Source: Pseudomonas sp. RIT-PI-q (GTDB lineage Bacteria > Pseudomonadota > Gammaproteobacteria > Pseudomonadales > Pseudomonadaceae). From it: 64,000 bases of DNA. The position numbers and the translations under genes were made by a program. The notes under the pieces were generated by a model. That model saw nothing but the letters and a program-made list of their open reading frames with translations. It did not search any database and had not been told where the DNA came from. Location of the stretch: contig NZ_LHPC01000007.1 of the NCBI RefSeq assembly GCF_001297125.1, forward strand, positions 248,001 to 312,000, in the 5' to 3' direction. Of this stretch, positions 18,523-29,107 are shown in pieces (position 1 is the first letter of the stretch; each line of letters begins with the position of its first letter).

Positions 18523-21500
18523 ATGAATCTGCCAATTCCACCGGACAGCGCCCTGGCAGGCTTCCACCCCGCCGTCAGCGCCTGGTTCAGCAGCACCTTC
18601 CCGACGGTGACCGCCGCCCAGGCCTGGGCGTGGCCGTTGATCCGCCAGCGCCGCTCGACCCTGATCGCCGCGCCCACCGGCTCCGGCAAGACCCTCACCG
18701 CGTTCCTCGCCGTTATCGACGAGCTCGTCCATCGAGGCCTGGCCAACGGCGGCCATCTGCCGGACGAAACCCTGGTGGTCTATGTTTCACCGCTAAAAGC
18801 CCTGTCCAACGACATCCAGATCAACCTGCAAAACCCGCTGGCCGGGATCACCGAGCAATTACGGGTGATGGGCCTGCCCGAATTGCAGATCAATACCGCC
18901 GTGCGCACCGGCGATACGCCGCAAAAAGACCGCTCGGCGATGCGCAAGAACGCGCCGCATATCCTGGTCACCACCCCGGAATCGCTTTACGTACTGCTCG
19001 GCTCCGATTCCGGCCGGCAGATGCTCGGCACCACGCGCACGGTGATCGTCGATGAAATCCACGCCATCGCCGCGAGCAAGCGCGGCAGTCACCTGGCCCT
19101 GAGTCTGGAACGTTTGCAAGCGCTGTGTGCCGAACCGTTGGTGCGCATCGGTCTGTCCGCCACGCAAAAGCCCATCGAAGCGGTGTCGCGCTTTCTGGTG
19201 GGCCGCGACCGTCCTTGCGAAATCATCGACATCGGCCACGCCCGCCCGCGAGACCTCGACATCGAGGTGCCGCCGGTGCCGTTGTCGGCGGTGATGGCCA
19301 ATGACGTCTGGGAGCTGGTCTATGACCGCCTCGCCACCCTCGCCCGCGAACACCGCACCACGCTGATTTTCGTCAACACCCGGCGCCTGGCCGAACGCTT
19401 GAGCCGGCACTTGAGCGAGCGCCTCGGTAAAGACGCGGTGGCCGCTCACCACGGCAGTCTGGCCAAGGAATTTCGCCTGGACGCCGAACAGCGGCTCAAG
19501 CGTGGCGAGTTGCAAGTGTTGATTGCCACGGCGTCCCTGGAGTTGGGCATCGACATCGGCGACGTCGACCTGGTGTGTCAGATTGCATCGCCACGCTCGA
19601 TCGCCGGTTTTCTGCAACGGGTCGGCCGCTCCGGGCACCAGGTCGGTGGCACGCCCAAGGGCCGTTTGTTTGCCACCACCCGTGACGATCTGATCGAATG
19701 CGCCGCCCTGCTCGATTGCGTACGCCGTGGCGAGCTCGACACCTTGCTGATCCCGCAGGCGCCGCTGGACGTGCTGGCCCAGCAGATCATCGCCGAAGTC
19801 AGCTGCCAGGAATGGCAGGAACAGGCGCTGCTGGAGACATTCCGCAAAGCCTCGCCCTACGTCGAACTCGATGAAAAACATTACCAGGCGCTGCTGCACA
19901 TGCTCGCCGAAGGTTACAACGGTCGTCAGGGCATCCGCAGCGCTTACCTGCATCGCGACGCCGTGAGCCGCACCCTGCGCGGCCGCCGGGGCGCCAAATT
20001 GACGGCCGTGACCAGCGGCGGGACCATTCCGGACAACGCCGACTACAGTGTTTTGCTGGAGCCCCAAGGGCTGAACATCGGCAGCGTCAACGAAGACTTT
20101 GCGGTGGAAAGCATCGCCGGGGATGTCTTCCAGTTGGGCAATACGTCCTACCGAATCCTGCGGGTCGAAACCGGCAAAGTCCGGGTCGAAGACGCCCAAG
20201 GTCAACCGCCGACCATTCCGTTCTGGCTCGGTGAAGCACCGGGGCGCAGCGCGGAACTGTCGTTTGCCGTGGCACGCCTGCAAGCGCAGCTCGATGAACT
20301 GCTCGGCGCCACGCCAGGCAACTTGCAACCGAGCCTCGACTGGCTGACCCAAACCTTGGGCCTGAACTTCGCCAGCGCCGAACAACTGGTGGAATACCTC
20401 GCCCGTGCGCGCCTGACCCTCGGCGCCCTGCCGTCGCAAGACACGCTGCTGATGGAGCGGTTTTTCGACGAATCCGGCGGCACGCAACTGATCATCCACA
20501 CGCCGTTCGGCAGCCGCATCAACCGTGCCTGGGGCCTGGCCCTGCGCAAGCGTTTCTGCCGCACTTTCAACTTCGAATTACAGGCCGCCGCCAGCGAAGA
20601 CGCCATCGTACTGTCGCTGTCCACCAGCCATAGCTTTGAGCTCGAGGATGTCTGGCGCTACCTGCACAGCAACAGCGCCGAACACACGCTGATTCAAGCG
20701 GTGCTCGATGCGCCGCTGTTCGGCGTGCGCTGGCGCTGGAATGCCGGGGTGGCCCTGGCACTGCCGCGCTACAGCGGCGGGCGCAAAGTACCGCCGCAGA
20801 TCCAGCGAATGAAAAGCGAAGACCTGATCGCCAGCATCTTCCCCGACCAGATCGCCTGCGTGGAAAACCTCGCCGGCGAACGAGAAATTCCCGACCATCC
20901 GCTGGTGGAGCAAACCCTCGACGATTGCCTGCACGACGCCATGGACAGCGAAGGCTGGCTGGCGTTGTTGCGCCGCATGGAGCGTGGCGACATCCGCCTG
21001 ATCAGCCGCGACCTGCCGGCGCCCTCGCCGCTGGCGGCGGAAATCCTCAGCGCCCGGCCCTACACCTTTCTCGACGACGCGCCGCTGGAGGAACGCCGCA
21101 CGCAAGCGGTGCTCAACCGGCGCTGGAGCGATCCGCAGTCCACCGACGACCTTGGTGCGCTGGACGCCGAGGCGATTCAAGCGGTGCGCGACGAAGCCTG
21201 GCCAGCGCCCACTGGCGCCGATGAAATGCATGAGGCGTTGATGAGCCTTTCGTGCATCACCGACGCCGAAGCGCAAACCAATCCACATTGGCTTGAGTGG
21301 CTGAACGCCCTGGCTGACAGCGGCCGCGCCACTCGTTTGCAGATCAATGCCGGGCAGTCGTTGTGGCTGGCACTGGAGCGGCTGACGTGTCTGCGAGCGA
21401 TTTATCCACGCGCCACATTGCTGCCGCCGCTGGAGGCATTGCCCGGTTTCGATGAAGCCTGGGAGCCGGACGAAGCGGTGCTGGAAGTGATCCGCGCACG

Positions 21501-22839
21501 GCTAAGTGCCTTTGGTCCGTTACCGCTTAACGCGATCGCCGAGCCGCTCGGTTTGGCGGCGACTCAAGTCACTCAAGCCTTGGCACAACTGGAGCGCGAA
21601 GGTTATGTGCTGCGCGGCCAATTCACACCGGGCGCCGATCAGGAACAATGGTGCGAGCGGCATTTGCTGGCGCGCATTCACCGCTACACGGTCAAGCGTC
21701 TGCGGCGGGAAATCGAGCCGGTGGCGTTGCAGGATTTCATGCGGTTCCTGTTCGACTGGCAGCATCTGTCCACGACGACACAAGGTCAGGGCAGCGCGAT
21801 TTTGCCGGCGATCATCAGCCAGTTCGAAGGCTACCCCGCTGCGGCGTCAGCCTGGGACAGCGACATTCTGCCGGCACGCATCAAAGACTATTCGGCGAGT
21901 TGGCTGGATGACGTGTGCCGCAGCGGCAAACTGGTCTGGACGCGTTTGACCGCGCGCAACAAGAGCGCCAGCACCGCGTTGCGCAGCACGCCGATTCTGC
22001 TGCTGCCGCGCAGTCAGGTCGGATTGTGGAGCAGCCTGACCGAACAGACACCGGTCAGCGAACTTTCCCCCAAGACCCAGAAGGTCTTTGAGGCACTCAG
22101 CCAACACGGTGCGCTGTTTTTTGATGAGCTGACTCACGAAGCGCATCTGCTGCGCGCGGAACTGGAAATCGCCTTGCAGGAATTGGTCGGTGCCGGATTG
22201 GTGAATGCCGACAGCTTCGCCGGCCTGCGCGCGCTGATCACTCCCGCCAGCAAACGGCAGAATCGCAGCAGCCGACGTGGGCGCGGGGCGTTTGTCGGCG
22301 GGATGGACGATGCCGGGCGCTGGGCATTGTTGCGACGCGGAGCGGCGCCACCGGTTGTGGATAACAAACGCCCGGCGCCCACACCCGCTGACACCCTGGA
22401 ACACATCGCCATGACCTTGCTGCGCCGCTACGGCGTGGTGTTCTGGCGTTTGCTGGAACGTGAGGCGGATTGGCTGCCGAGCTGGCGGGAATTGCTGCGT
22501 ACTTTCCATCGACTGGAAGCGCGGGGCGAGATTCGTGGCGGGCGGTTTGTCAGCGGGTTGGCGGGTGAGCAGTTTGCGCTGCCCGAGGCGATTCCGTTAC
22601 TGCGCGAAGTGCGACGCCGGCCGCATGACGGGAGCTTGATCGCGGTGTGCGGTGTCGATCCGCTGAACCTCGCCGGCACACTTTTGCCTGGGGCGAAAGT
22701 CCCGGCGCTGGCGAGTAATCGGCTGGTGTATCGCGATGGATTGCCGGCGGCGGCCGAGATTGCCGGCAAACAGCATTTCTGGCTGGAACTGGATCAGCAA
22801 TCAACTGCCCAGCTTCACCACAAACTGACCCGGCATTGA
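18523..22839 (+). CDS. lhr: Large ATP-dependent helicase Lhr
   Basis: The 1438-residue superfamily 2 helicase has Walker A APTGSGKT at residues 50-57 and DEIH at 177-180. It also shows the SAT motif (GLSATQKP) and motif VI-like VGRSGHQ. A winged-helix and Lhr core domain follow, then a long C-terminal extension. Lhr is a 3'-5' DNA translocase linked to repair of oxidative and crosslink damage. The ATG at 18523 is chosen because the longer frame runs back through a REP element. Length is close to that of E. coli Lhr (about 1538). Confidence 0.94.
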   Translation: MNLPIPPDSALAGFHPAVSAWFSSTFPTVTAAQAWAWPLIRQRRSTLIAAPTGSGKTLTAFLAVIDELVHRGLANGGHLPDETLVVYVSPLKALSNDIQINLQNPLAGITEQLRVMGLPELQINTAVRTGDTPQKDRSAMRKNAPHILVTTPESLYVLLGSDSGRQMLGTTRTVIVDEIHAIAASKRGSHLALSLERLQALCAEPLVRIGLSATQKPIEAVSRFLVGRDRPCEIIDIGHARPRDLDIEVPPVPLSAVMANDVWELVYDRLATLAREHRTTLIFVNTRRLAERLSRHLSERLGKDAVAAHHGSLAKEFRLDAEQRLKRGELQVLIATASLELGIDIGDVDLVCQIASPRSIAGFLQRVGRSGHQVGGTPKGRLFATTRDDLIECAALLDCVRRGELDTLLIPQAPLDVLAQQIIAEVSCQEWQEQALLETFRKASPYVELDEKHYQALLHMLAEGYNGRQGIRSAYLHRDAVSRTLRGRRGAKLTAVTSGGTIPDNADYSVLLEPQGLNIGSVNEDFAVESIAGDVFQLGNTSYRILRVETGKVRVEDAQGQPPTIPFWLGEAPGRSAELSFAVARLQAQLDELLGATPGNLQPSLDWLTQTLGLNFASAEQLVEYLARARLTLGALPSQDTLLMERFFDESGGTQLIIHTPFGSRINRAWGLALRKRFCRTFNFELQAAASEDAIVLSLSTSHSFELEDVWRYLHSNSAEHTLIQAVLDAPLFGVRWRWNAGVALALPRYSGGRKVPPQIQRMKSEDLIASIFPDQIACVENLAGEREIPDHPLVEQTLDDCLHDAMDSEGWLALLRRMERGDIRLISRDLPAPSPLAAEILSARPYTFLDDAPLEERRTQAVLNRRWSDPQSTDDLGALDAEAIQAVRDEAWPAPTGADEMHEALMSLSCITDAEAQTNPHWLEWLNALADSGRATRLQINAGQSLWLALERLTCLRAIYPRATLLPPLEALPGFDEAWEPDEAVLEVIRARLSAFGPLPLNAIAEPLGLAATQVTQALAQLEREGYVLRGQFTPGADQEQWCERHLLARIHRYTVKRLRREIEPVALQDFMRFLFDWQHLSTTTQGQGSAILPAIISQFEGYPAAASAWDSDILPARIKDYSASWLDDVCRSGKLVWTRLTARNKSASTALRSTPILLLPRSQVGLWSSLTEQTPVSELSPKTQKVFEALSQHGALFFDELTHEAHLLRAELEIALQELVGAGLVNADSFAGLRALITPASKRQNRSSRRGRGAFVGGMDDAGRWALLRRGAAPPVVDNKRPAPTPADTLEHIAMTLLRRYGVVFWRLLEREADWLPSWRELLRTFHRLEARGEIRGGRFVSGLAGEQFALPEAIPLLREVRRRPHDGSLIAVCGVDPLNLAGTLLPGAKVPALASNRLVYRDGLPAAAEIAGKQHFWLELDQQSTAQLHHKLTRH

Positions 22840-22858
22840 TGTTGTCTGGTCTGGCCCC

Positions 22859-22947
22859 ATCGCGGGCAAGCCCGCTCCCACAGGTTTTTCTGTAACACAG
22901 AACTTGTAAACAACAGAGATCACTGTGGGAGCGGGCTTGCCCGCGAT
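22859..22947. repeat. REP doublet
   Basis: Inverted 25-bp arms (22859-22883 and 22923-22947) sit between the convergent ends of lhr and the mechanosensitive channel gene. Confidence 0.9.
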
Positions 22948-22970
22948 GAGGCCATCAGGCCCAACACAAC

Positions 22971-25097
22971 TCATTGAGTGCGCGACTGGTCCGGCATCAA
23001 CACCGATGAATGCTCCACCGCCGGAACACCCTCTTTCGGCTCGACCCCCTGCCGCGCCAACAAAACCTGCTGTGGATAAGTCTGCGCGAAATGCACCCAC
23101 GGGCAGTTATCCACAAGCTTTTTCAAGCGCTGGTTGAACGCCCTGCTCACCGCATATTGCCCGCCCGACACCGTGCGGAACTGCGCCGTCAACACCACGC
23201 CATTCAAGTCCATCTTGTCGACGCCGAACACATCCAGCGGCCCTTGCAGGTTGTACTTGAGGAACGCGTCTTCACGGATCGAATCCCCGGCCTCGCGAAT
23301 CAGTTCGATGGCCTTGTCGACATCGGTGTCGTAAGTGAACTGCACCGAGAAAAACGCATAGGCGAATTGCCGCGATTGGTTGGTAACTGCCTTGATCTGG
23401 CCGAACGGCACCGAGTGCACGAACCCCTTGCCATCGCGCAGGCGCAAGGTGCGGATGGTCAACCCTTCGACCGTGCCGGCATGACCGGAATCGAGCACCA
23501 CCCAGTCGCCAATCGACAGCGTGTCTTCGATGATGATGAACAACCCGGTGATCACGTCCTGCACCAGTTGCTGCGAGCCAAAACCGATCGCCAACCCCAC
23601 GACCCCTGCACCGGCCAAAAATGGCGCAACGTTGATCCCCAGGTTGGCCATGGTGGTGATGGCGCAGATCACCACCAGGATGATTTTGATCGCGTTGCGC
23701 AGCAGCGGCAGGATGGTTTTGACTCGGGTGCTGGGTTGACGCGCCGAGCGCTTGCTGACGGGCGGTTTCAGTGCTTCCTGAATCGCCGTGTCCAGGACCA
23801 CCCAGACCATCCAGGTGATCAGGAAAATCAAACCGATACGGCTCAGGGAATCACTGATTGCCCGGCCGACCGTGTTACTCACGGCAAATTCGAACAGCGA
23901 CACACCCCAGATACGCCCGAGGATATCGATGAAAACAATGGCCATGGCGATCCGCAGCAACGCGTGCGAAAGGCTGAGAAAGCGATCCTTGTAGGCGCTG
24001 CTGCGGCGCGCCGCCGACTCGCTGCGCGACTTGAACAGATGATGCAGCGTGGTGCTGAGAAACACCGTCGCAATCAACAACACCGTGGTGAACAGCGCGC
24101 AGCGCAGCACTTTCTGGTTGTCATCGCCGATGCCGATCAGGTTGATCACCGACACCAGCACCATCAACAGAATCGGCCAATACCAGAGCCCGGAAAAAAT
24201 CCGCAGCATTTCGCGCAATGCCGGCTGACTTTGACGCTGGGGCAACGGCAGGATGCGGATCAGATGAGCGACCGGGCGGCGCATTTTGATCACCAGCAGG
24301 CCAAAGAAAATCGACGCGCCCAGCCCGGTGAACACCGCGATGCTGCTGGTAAGATTGCCGCCCAGCAGACGGGCGATCTGCGGGCTGGTCAAGGCATCGC
24401 TGAGGGCCACCAGGAAGCCAATCACGAACAGCGGCTTCGGGCTGTACTGGCGAATGATCTGCACCGCCGGTCGCTTGTGACCGGCATTGAACAGCACCAC
24501 CAGCGACAACAACAGCGACGCGGCGAAAATGCCGCTGCTGGTGGCGTAGGCGAAACACAACGCCAGCGCACGTCCGGCGGACACCTTCAGAAAGTGGCTG
24601 ACATACAGCGTCAGCGGCAGGCTGATCAGCGCCGGAATCGTGTAGGGCAACACGTAACCCAGCAACGCCTGACCCCGTTCGCGAGTGAGCAGCAGGCGGT
24701 TCTGGCACAGACGTTTGGTGAGCAGTCCTCCGAGCAACCAAAGCAACGCAAAGACGCCAATCCACACGCCGGACAACAGCAGGAAGTCCCCGGCCACGCT
24801 CCAGGTCGAACGGGCCGATGGATGATTGACCAGTTGATCCACCTCATCGGCCGCCCGGTCGGCACGTACGCGCCAGGCGTCGAGCAGGTCTTCGTTGAGA
24901 TCGAGTTTGCCCTGGACTTCCTCGATGCTCGAACTGATGGCCCCCAGCAGACCACCCTGAACCAGCGGTTCGGGGTGTGCCGGTGGCACGGCAGGCGTGG
25001 CGGCCGCCGGGATACCCGGTATCGCCGCTGCCTCCAGTTCATTGCTGCCCAGAATCAGCAACGCCCCCAGTAGTATCGCGGTCTTGAACTTGAACAA
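22971..25097 (-). CDS. Large MscS-family mechanosensitive channel
   Basis: The 708-residue protein has a signal peptide (to about residue 23), a periplasmic helical segment, about ten membrane helices and a C-terminal MscS core. The pore helix and beta domain begin near residue 486 (GINVAPFLAGAGVVGLAIGFG, then SQQLVQDVITG and EDTLSIGDWV). The size resembles E. coli YbiO/YjeP. It would release solutes on hypo-osmotic shock. The start is a TTG at 25097 with GGAG seven bases upstream and the signal peptide directly after. Confidence 0.88.
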   Translation of the reverse strand: MFKFKTAILLGALLILGSNELEAAAIPGIPAAATPAVPPAHPEPLVQGGLLGAISSSIEEVQGKLDLNEDLLDAWRVRADRAADEVDQLVNHPSARSTWSVAGDFLLLSGVWIGVFALLWLLGGLLTKRLCQNRLLLTRERGQALLGYVLPYTIPALISLPLTLYVSHFLKVSAGRALALCFAYATSSGIFAASLLLSLVVLFNAGHKRPAVQIIRQYSPKPLFVIGFLVALSDALTSPQIARLLGGNLTSSIAVFTGLGASIFFGLLVIKMRRPVAHLIRILPLPQRQSQPALREMLRIFSGLWYWPILLMVLVSVINLIGIGDDNQKVLRCALFTTVLLIATVFLSTTLHHLFKSRSESAARRSSAYKDRFLSLSHALLRIAMAIVFIDILGRIWGVSLFEFAVSNTVGRAISDSLSRIGLIFLITWMVWVVLDTAIQEALKPPVSKRSARQPSTRVKTILPLLRNAIKIILVVICAITTMANLGINVAPFLAGAGVVGLAIGFGSQQLVQDVITGLFIIIEDTLSIGDWVVLDSGHAGTVEGLTIRTLRLRDGKGFVHSVPFGQIKAVTNQSRQFAYAFFSVQFTYDTDVDKAIELIREAGDSIREDAFLKYNLQGPLDVFGVDKMDLNGVVLTAQFRTVSGGQYAVSRAFNQRLKKLVDNCPWVHFAQTYPQQVLLARQGVEPKEGVPAVEHSSVLMPDQSRTQ

Positions 25098-25190
25098 ACG
25101 CGGCGCTCCTGCGAAAGGGTCTGTAAGGAACTGATCGAAACATTGTAGGCAAGTTCGGTTTTAGCCGAGAGATAACGACCATATCGCAAT

Positions 25191-25329
25191 CCTTGTAGCA
25201 GCTGGCGAAGCCTGCGTTCGGCTGCGCAGCAGTCGTAAACCCTGAGCACGCGGTTTACCTGTTACACCGAGTTATCGGATTTCACGACTGCTGCGCAGCC
25301 GAACGCAGGCTTCGCCAGCTGCTACAAGG
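25191..25329. repeat. Perfect 46-bp inverted repeat, second GTAGCAGCTGGCGAAGCC element
   Basis: The arms 25191-25236 and 25284-25329 match perfectly around a 47-bp spacer and are nearly identical to those of the element at 16218-16356; one variable position (T for C) is changed on both arms together. It occupies the middle of the 339-base gap between the divergent mechanosensitive channel and MFS genes. The rest of that gap shows no gene. Confidence 0.92.
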
Positions 25330-25436
25330 TCCATATTTGCGTACAGATCAAATATCAAATGCCAATCCCTGTATTTTTCCGCACAACCTAAACCCCGACA
25401 CTGCGCTCCATCAATCAGTCCACCGGAGTTGCAGCC

Positions 25437-26639
25437 ATGCCCATTGCCTTGCTCGCGCTGACCCTAAGCGCCTTTGCCATCGGGACGACCGAGTTCGTCA
25501 TCGTTGGCCTGTTACCGACCATCGGCGCCGACCTTGGCGTCAGCCTGCCCTCCGCCGGCCTGCTGGTCAGCCTCTATGCCCTGGGTGTTGCCATTGGCGC
25601 CCCGGTGCTGACCGCCCTCACCGGCAAAGTCCCGCGCAAACTGCTGCTGTTGTCGCTGATGGTACTGTTTACCCTCGGCAACTTGCTGGCCTGGAAAGCG
25701 CCGAGCTACGAATCGCTGATCATTGCGCGGATCGTCACCGGCCTGGCCCACGGGGTGTTTTTCTCGATTGGCTCGACCATCGCCACCAGCCTGGTGCCGA
25801 AGGAAAAAGCCGCCAGCGCGATTGCCATCATGTTCACCGGCCTGACCGTGGCGCTGGTCACCGGCGTGCCGTTGGGGACGTTCATCGGTCAACATTTCGG
25901 CTGGCGTGAAACCTTCCTCGCCGTGTCGGCGCTGGGTGTAATCGCCTTCATCGGCAGTCTGCTCTACGTGCCAAAAAACATTGCCCACAGCAAACCGGCG
26001 TCGTTGCTGGAACAGTTGCAAGTGCTCAAGCAACCACGCCTGTTGCTGGTGTACGCCATGACGGCGGTCGGTTACGGCGGCTCGTTTATCGCCTTCACCT
26101 TCCTGGCACCGATTCTTCAGGACATTTCCGGTTTCAGCGCCGGCACCGTGAGCCTGGTGCTGTTGGTTTACGGCATCTCGGTGGCCGTCGGTAACATCTG
26201 GGGTGGCAAACTGGCGGACAAACGCGGCCCGATCAGCGCCCTGAAAATCATCTTCGCCCTGCTGGCTGCCGTACTGTTCGTACTGACCTTCACCGCCGAC
26301 AATCCATGGCTGGCCCTGGCCACCGTGCTGGTCTGGGGCGCGGTTGCGTTCGGCAACGTGCCTGGCTTGCAGGTGTATGTGGTGCGTCAGGCCGAACATC
26401 ACACCCCCAATGCGGTGGACGTGGCCTCGGGCCTGAACATCGCCGCGTTCAACCTCGGCATCGCCGGCGGTGCATGGGGCGGTGGCTTGATCGTCGCCCA
26501 CATGGGCTTGATCCACACCGCATGGATTGGTGGCTTGGTGGTGCTGGTGGCCCTGGCACTGACCGCCTGGAGTGGCCGTCTCGACCGCTTGGGCCCGGTG
26601 TATGCCGAAGGTTCAACCCGAGTAGTCACAGGCCACTGA
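25437..26639 (+). CDS. MFS transporter, DHA1 family, AraJ/YdhP-like efflux protein
   Basis: The 400-residue protein has twelve predicted membrane helices. The start LTLSAFAIGTTEFVIVGLLP is the signature of the AraJ/PbuE/chloramphenicol-resistance group of drug:proton antiporters. The cytoplasmic loop motif after helix 2 (GKVPRKLLL) is present. Substrate cannot be told; sugars, purine ribonucleosides and drugs are reported in this group. It stands alone, followed by a REP array. Confidence 0.88.
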   Translation: MPIALLALTLSAFAIGTTEFVIVGLLPTIGADLGVSLPSAGLLVSLYALGVAIGAPVLTALTGKVPRKLLLLSLMVLFTLGNLLAWKAPSYESLIIARIVTGLAHGVFFSIGSTIATSLVPKEKAASAIAIMFTGLTVALVTGVPLGTFIGQHFGWRETFLAVSALGVIAFIGSLLYVPKNIAHSKPASLLEQLQVLKQPRLLLVYAMTAVGYGGSFIAFTFLAPILQDISGFSAGTVSLVLLVYGISVAVGNIWGGKLADKRGPISALKIIFALLAAVLFVLTFTADNPWLALATVLVWGAVAFGNVPGLQVYVVRQAEHHTPNAVDVASGLNIAAFNLGIAGGAWGGGLIVAHMGLIHTAWIGGLVVLVALALTAWSGRLDRLGPVYAEGSTRVVTGH

Positions 26640-26645
26640 TAACCC

Positions 26646-27272
26646 CTGTAGGAGCGGGCTTGCCCGCGAAGGCGGCAGCACATCCAGCATTGATGCGCCT
26701 GACCCATCGCTATCGCGGGCAAGCCCGCTCCCACATTTGAATTGCAGTGTTTACCCCTTTTGTATTCACCACCGATCCGCTGTGGGAGCGGGCTTGCCCG
26801 CGATGGCGGCGGCACATCCAGCATTGATGCGCCTGACCCATCGCTATCGCGGGCAAGCCCGCTCCCACATTTGAATTGCAGTGTTTATCCCTTTTGTATT
26901 CACCACCGATCCACTGTGGGAGCGGGCTTGCCCGCGAAGGCGGCAGCACATCCAGCATTGATGCGCCTGGCCCACCGCTATCGCGGGTAAGCCCGCTCCC
27001 ACATTTGAATTGCAGTGTTTACCCCTTTTGTACTCACCACCGATCCACTGTGGGAGCGGGCTTGCCCGCGATGGCGGCAGCACATCCAGCATTGATGCGC
27101 CTGACCCATCGCTATCGCGGGCAAGCCCGCTCCCACATTTGAATTGCAGTGTTTACCCCTTTTGTATTCACCACCGATCCACTGTGGGAGCGGGCTTGCC
27201 CGCGATGGCGGCGGCACATCCAGCGATGATGTGACTGACACACCGCTATCGCGGGCAAGCCCGCTCCCACAG
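26646..27272. repeat. Tandem array of 134-bp REP-doublet units (about 4.7 copies)
   Basis: REP palindromes in plus orientation start at 26648, 26781, 26915, 27049 and 27183, spaced 133-134 bases apart. Each unit holds a plus-orientation REP, a linker (CACATCCAGCATTGATGCGC), an inverted REP and a second linker (TTTGAATTGCAGTGTTTACC). Copies differ at only a few positions; the last one is truncated and more diverged. The array fills most of the 747-base gap between the MFS and DUF72 genes. Small open frames in it merely translate the repeat. Bases 27273-27386 hold the DUF72 promoter region. Confidence 0.95.
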
Positions 27273-27386
27273 GATCCGTGGTGATTCGTAGAAGGTGTGC
27301 CGCCCGTAATGCCGTCGAAACTTTCTCGTTCGCCCGACAGTCATCAAAAGACAGGGTTGTCCGAGGACCATTAGACGGGAGGCGAC

Positions 27387-28313
27387 ATGGCGGCGATTCA
27401 CATCGGTATTTCAGGTTGGCGCTACACGCCCTGGCGGGGCGATTTCTACCCGAAGGGGCTGACCCAGAAGCGCGAATTGCAATTCGCCTCGCGGGCGGTC
27501 AACAGCATCGAAATCAATGGATCGTTTTACGCCCTGCAACGGCCTGAACGTTATGCCCAGTGGTACGCCGAAACCCCGGCGGACTTCGTCTTCAGCGTCA
27601 AAGCCCCACGTTTCATCACCCACATCAGGCGCCTGCGGGACGTTCATACACCCCTGGCGAATTTCTTCGCCTCCGGGGTGCTGGAGCTCAAGGACAAACT
27701 CGGTCCGATCCTCTGGCAATTCCCGCCCAACTTCAAATTCGATGCCGAACTGTTCGAAACCTTTCTCGAACAACTCCCCCACGACACCGAACAGGCCGCC
27801 GCCCTCGCCCACCAGCATGATTCGCACTTGCACGGTCACGCCAGCATGAAGGCCTACAAGAAAATGCCGGTGCGCCATGCCGTGGAAATCCGCAATGACA
27901 GCTTCGTCGACCCGGCCTTCGTCCGCCTGCTCAAACGCCACAACGCCGCGTTGGTCATCGCCGACACCGCCGGTAAATGGCCGTACCGCGAAGACATCAC
28001 CAGCGATTTCGTCTACCTGCGCCTGCACGGTGCCGAGGAGCTCTACGCCAGCGGTTACACCCCTCAAGCGCTGAAACGCTGGGGCGATCGGATCGAAGCC
28101 TGGCATCACGGCCGGCAACCGAGCGACCCGCAGTTGATCGCGCCGCGGCAGAAGCCCAAGGCGCGCAAGTCCCGGGAAGTGTTTTGCTACTTCGACAACG
28201 ACATCAAAGTCCGCGCGCCTTTCGATGCGCGCAGCCTTCTGGAGCGCTTCCATCTGGACAAAGACCTCGCCACCCGCCCCGGTGAACCGGCCGCCGAAGG
28301 AGTGCTGACATGA
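27387..28313 (+). CDS. DUF72 protein (YecE-like TIM-barrel)
   Basis: The 308-residue protein belongs to DUF72, with the start [21 protein letters not shown], the segment EINGSFYAL and the C-terminal [15 protein letters not shown]. The family has a TIM-barrel fold and no assigned reaction. A GGGAGG ribosome site lies before the ATG. Its stop overlaps the next start (ATGA), making it the first gene of a coupled four-gene operon with ybhP, clsB and ybhN homologues. That suggests an envelope-lipid link. Confidence 0.88.
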   Translation: MAAIHIGISGWRYTPWRGDFYPKGLTQKRELQFASRAVNSIEINGSFYALQRPERYAQWYAETPADFVFSVKAPRFITHIRRLRDVHTPLANFFASGVLELKDKLGPILWQFPPNFKFDAELFETFLEQLPHDTEQAAALAHQHDSHLHGHASMKAYKKMPVRHAVEIRNDSFVDPAFVRLLKRHNAALVIADTAGKWPYREDITSDFVYLRLHGAEELYASGYTPQALKRWGDRIEAWHHGRQPSDPQLIAPRQKPKARKSREVFCYFDNDIKVRAPFDARSLLERFHLDKDLATRPGEPAAEGVLT

Positions 28314-29107
28314 GCATTTCCGAACCGGTCGGCACTACCGATGAACAGCAACCCATCATCACCGCCGTGCGCAGCTTCACTGTGTTGACGGTCAACACCC
28401 ATAAAGGCTTCACCGCGCTGAACCGGCGCTTCATCCTGCCCGAGTTGCGCGAAGCGGTGCGCAGTGTGTCTGCCGACGTGGTGTTTTTGCAGGAGGTTCA
28501 CGGCACTCACGAGCATCATCCCCAGCGCTACAGCAACTGGCCGACGATGCCGCAATACGAATTCCTGGCCGACACCCTGTGGCCGCAGTTCGCCTATGGC
28601 CGCAATGCTGTCTACCCGGCGGGCGATCACGGCAATGCGCTGCTGTCGAAATTCCAGATCATTCGCCACGACAACCTCGACGTCTCCATCGGTGGCCACG
28701 AGAACCGCGGCATTCTCCATTGCGTGTTGCGCCTGCCCGGTGACAGCACCGAAGTGCACGCCATTTGCGTCCATCTCGGGCTGCGCGAAACCCACCGCAC
28801 GGAACAACTCAAGCTACTGGCGCGACGCCTCGAAGAGCTGCCCAGTGATGCCCCGGTGATCGTCGCCGGTGACTTCAACGACTGGCGCCAGCGCGCCGAT
28901 GCACTGCTCAAGCCCAGCGGTCTGCGGGAAGTGTTCGCCGAACACCACGGCAAGCCGGCGCGTAGTTTTCCAGCGCGAATGCCCGCGCTGCGCCTGGACC
29001 GCATCTACATACGCAACCTCAAGGCCAGCCACCCGCAAGTGTTGTCGGCGCGGCCCTGGTCACACCTTTCCGACCATGCACCGCTATCGGTGGAGATCGA
29101 GCTATGA
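28310..29107 (+). CDS. Endonuclease/exonuclease/phosphatase-fold protein (YbhP-like)
   Basis: The 265-residue protein has the EEP fold: [11 protein letters not shown], the metal-binding glutamate in [25 protein letters not shown] and the final SDHAPL catalytic histidine motif. Members hydrolyse phosphodiesters in nucleic acids, lipids or proteins. In E. coli the YbhP homologue precedes clsB and ybhN, as here, so a phospholipid substrate is plausible. It is coupled by four-base overlaps on both sides. Confidence 0.88.
   Translation: MSISEPVGTTDEQQPIITAVRSFTVLTVNTHKGFTALNRRFILPELREAVRSVSADVVFLQEVHGTHEHHPQRYSNWPTMPQYEFLADTLWPQFAYGRNAVYPAGDHGNALLSKFQIIRHDNLDVSIGGHENRGILHCVLRLPGDSTEVHAICVHLGLRETHRTEQLKLLARRLEELPSDAPVIVAGDFNDWRQRADALLKPSGLREVFAEHHGKPARSFPARMPALRLDRIYIRNLKASHPQVLSARPWSHLSDHAPLSVEIEL

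Noticed and set aside
23010..25073. A 687-residue plus-strand open frame opposite the mechanosensitive channel
   Set aside because: The translation is Gln/His/Arg-rich shadow sequence without domains; the opposite frame has clear membrane helices and an MscS core.
26710..27241. Several 74-88 residue open frames within the REP array
   Set aside because: They are translations of the repeat itself, near-identical on both strands, with no independent support.
26646..27272. CRISPR-like regular spacing
   Set aside because: The repeated unit includes its spacer, which is nearly identical in all copies, and no cas genes are present; it is a tandem REP array.
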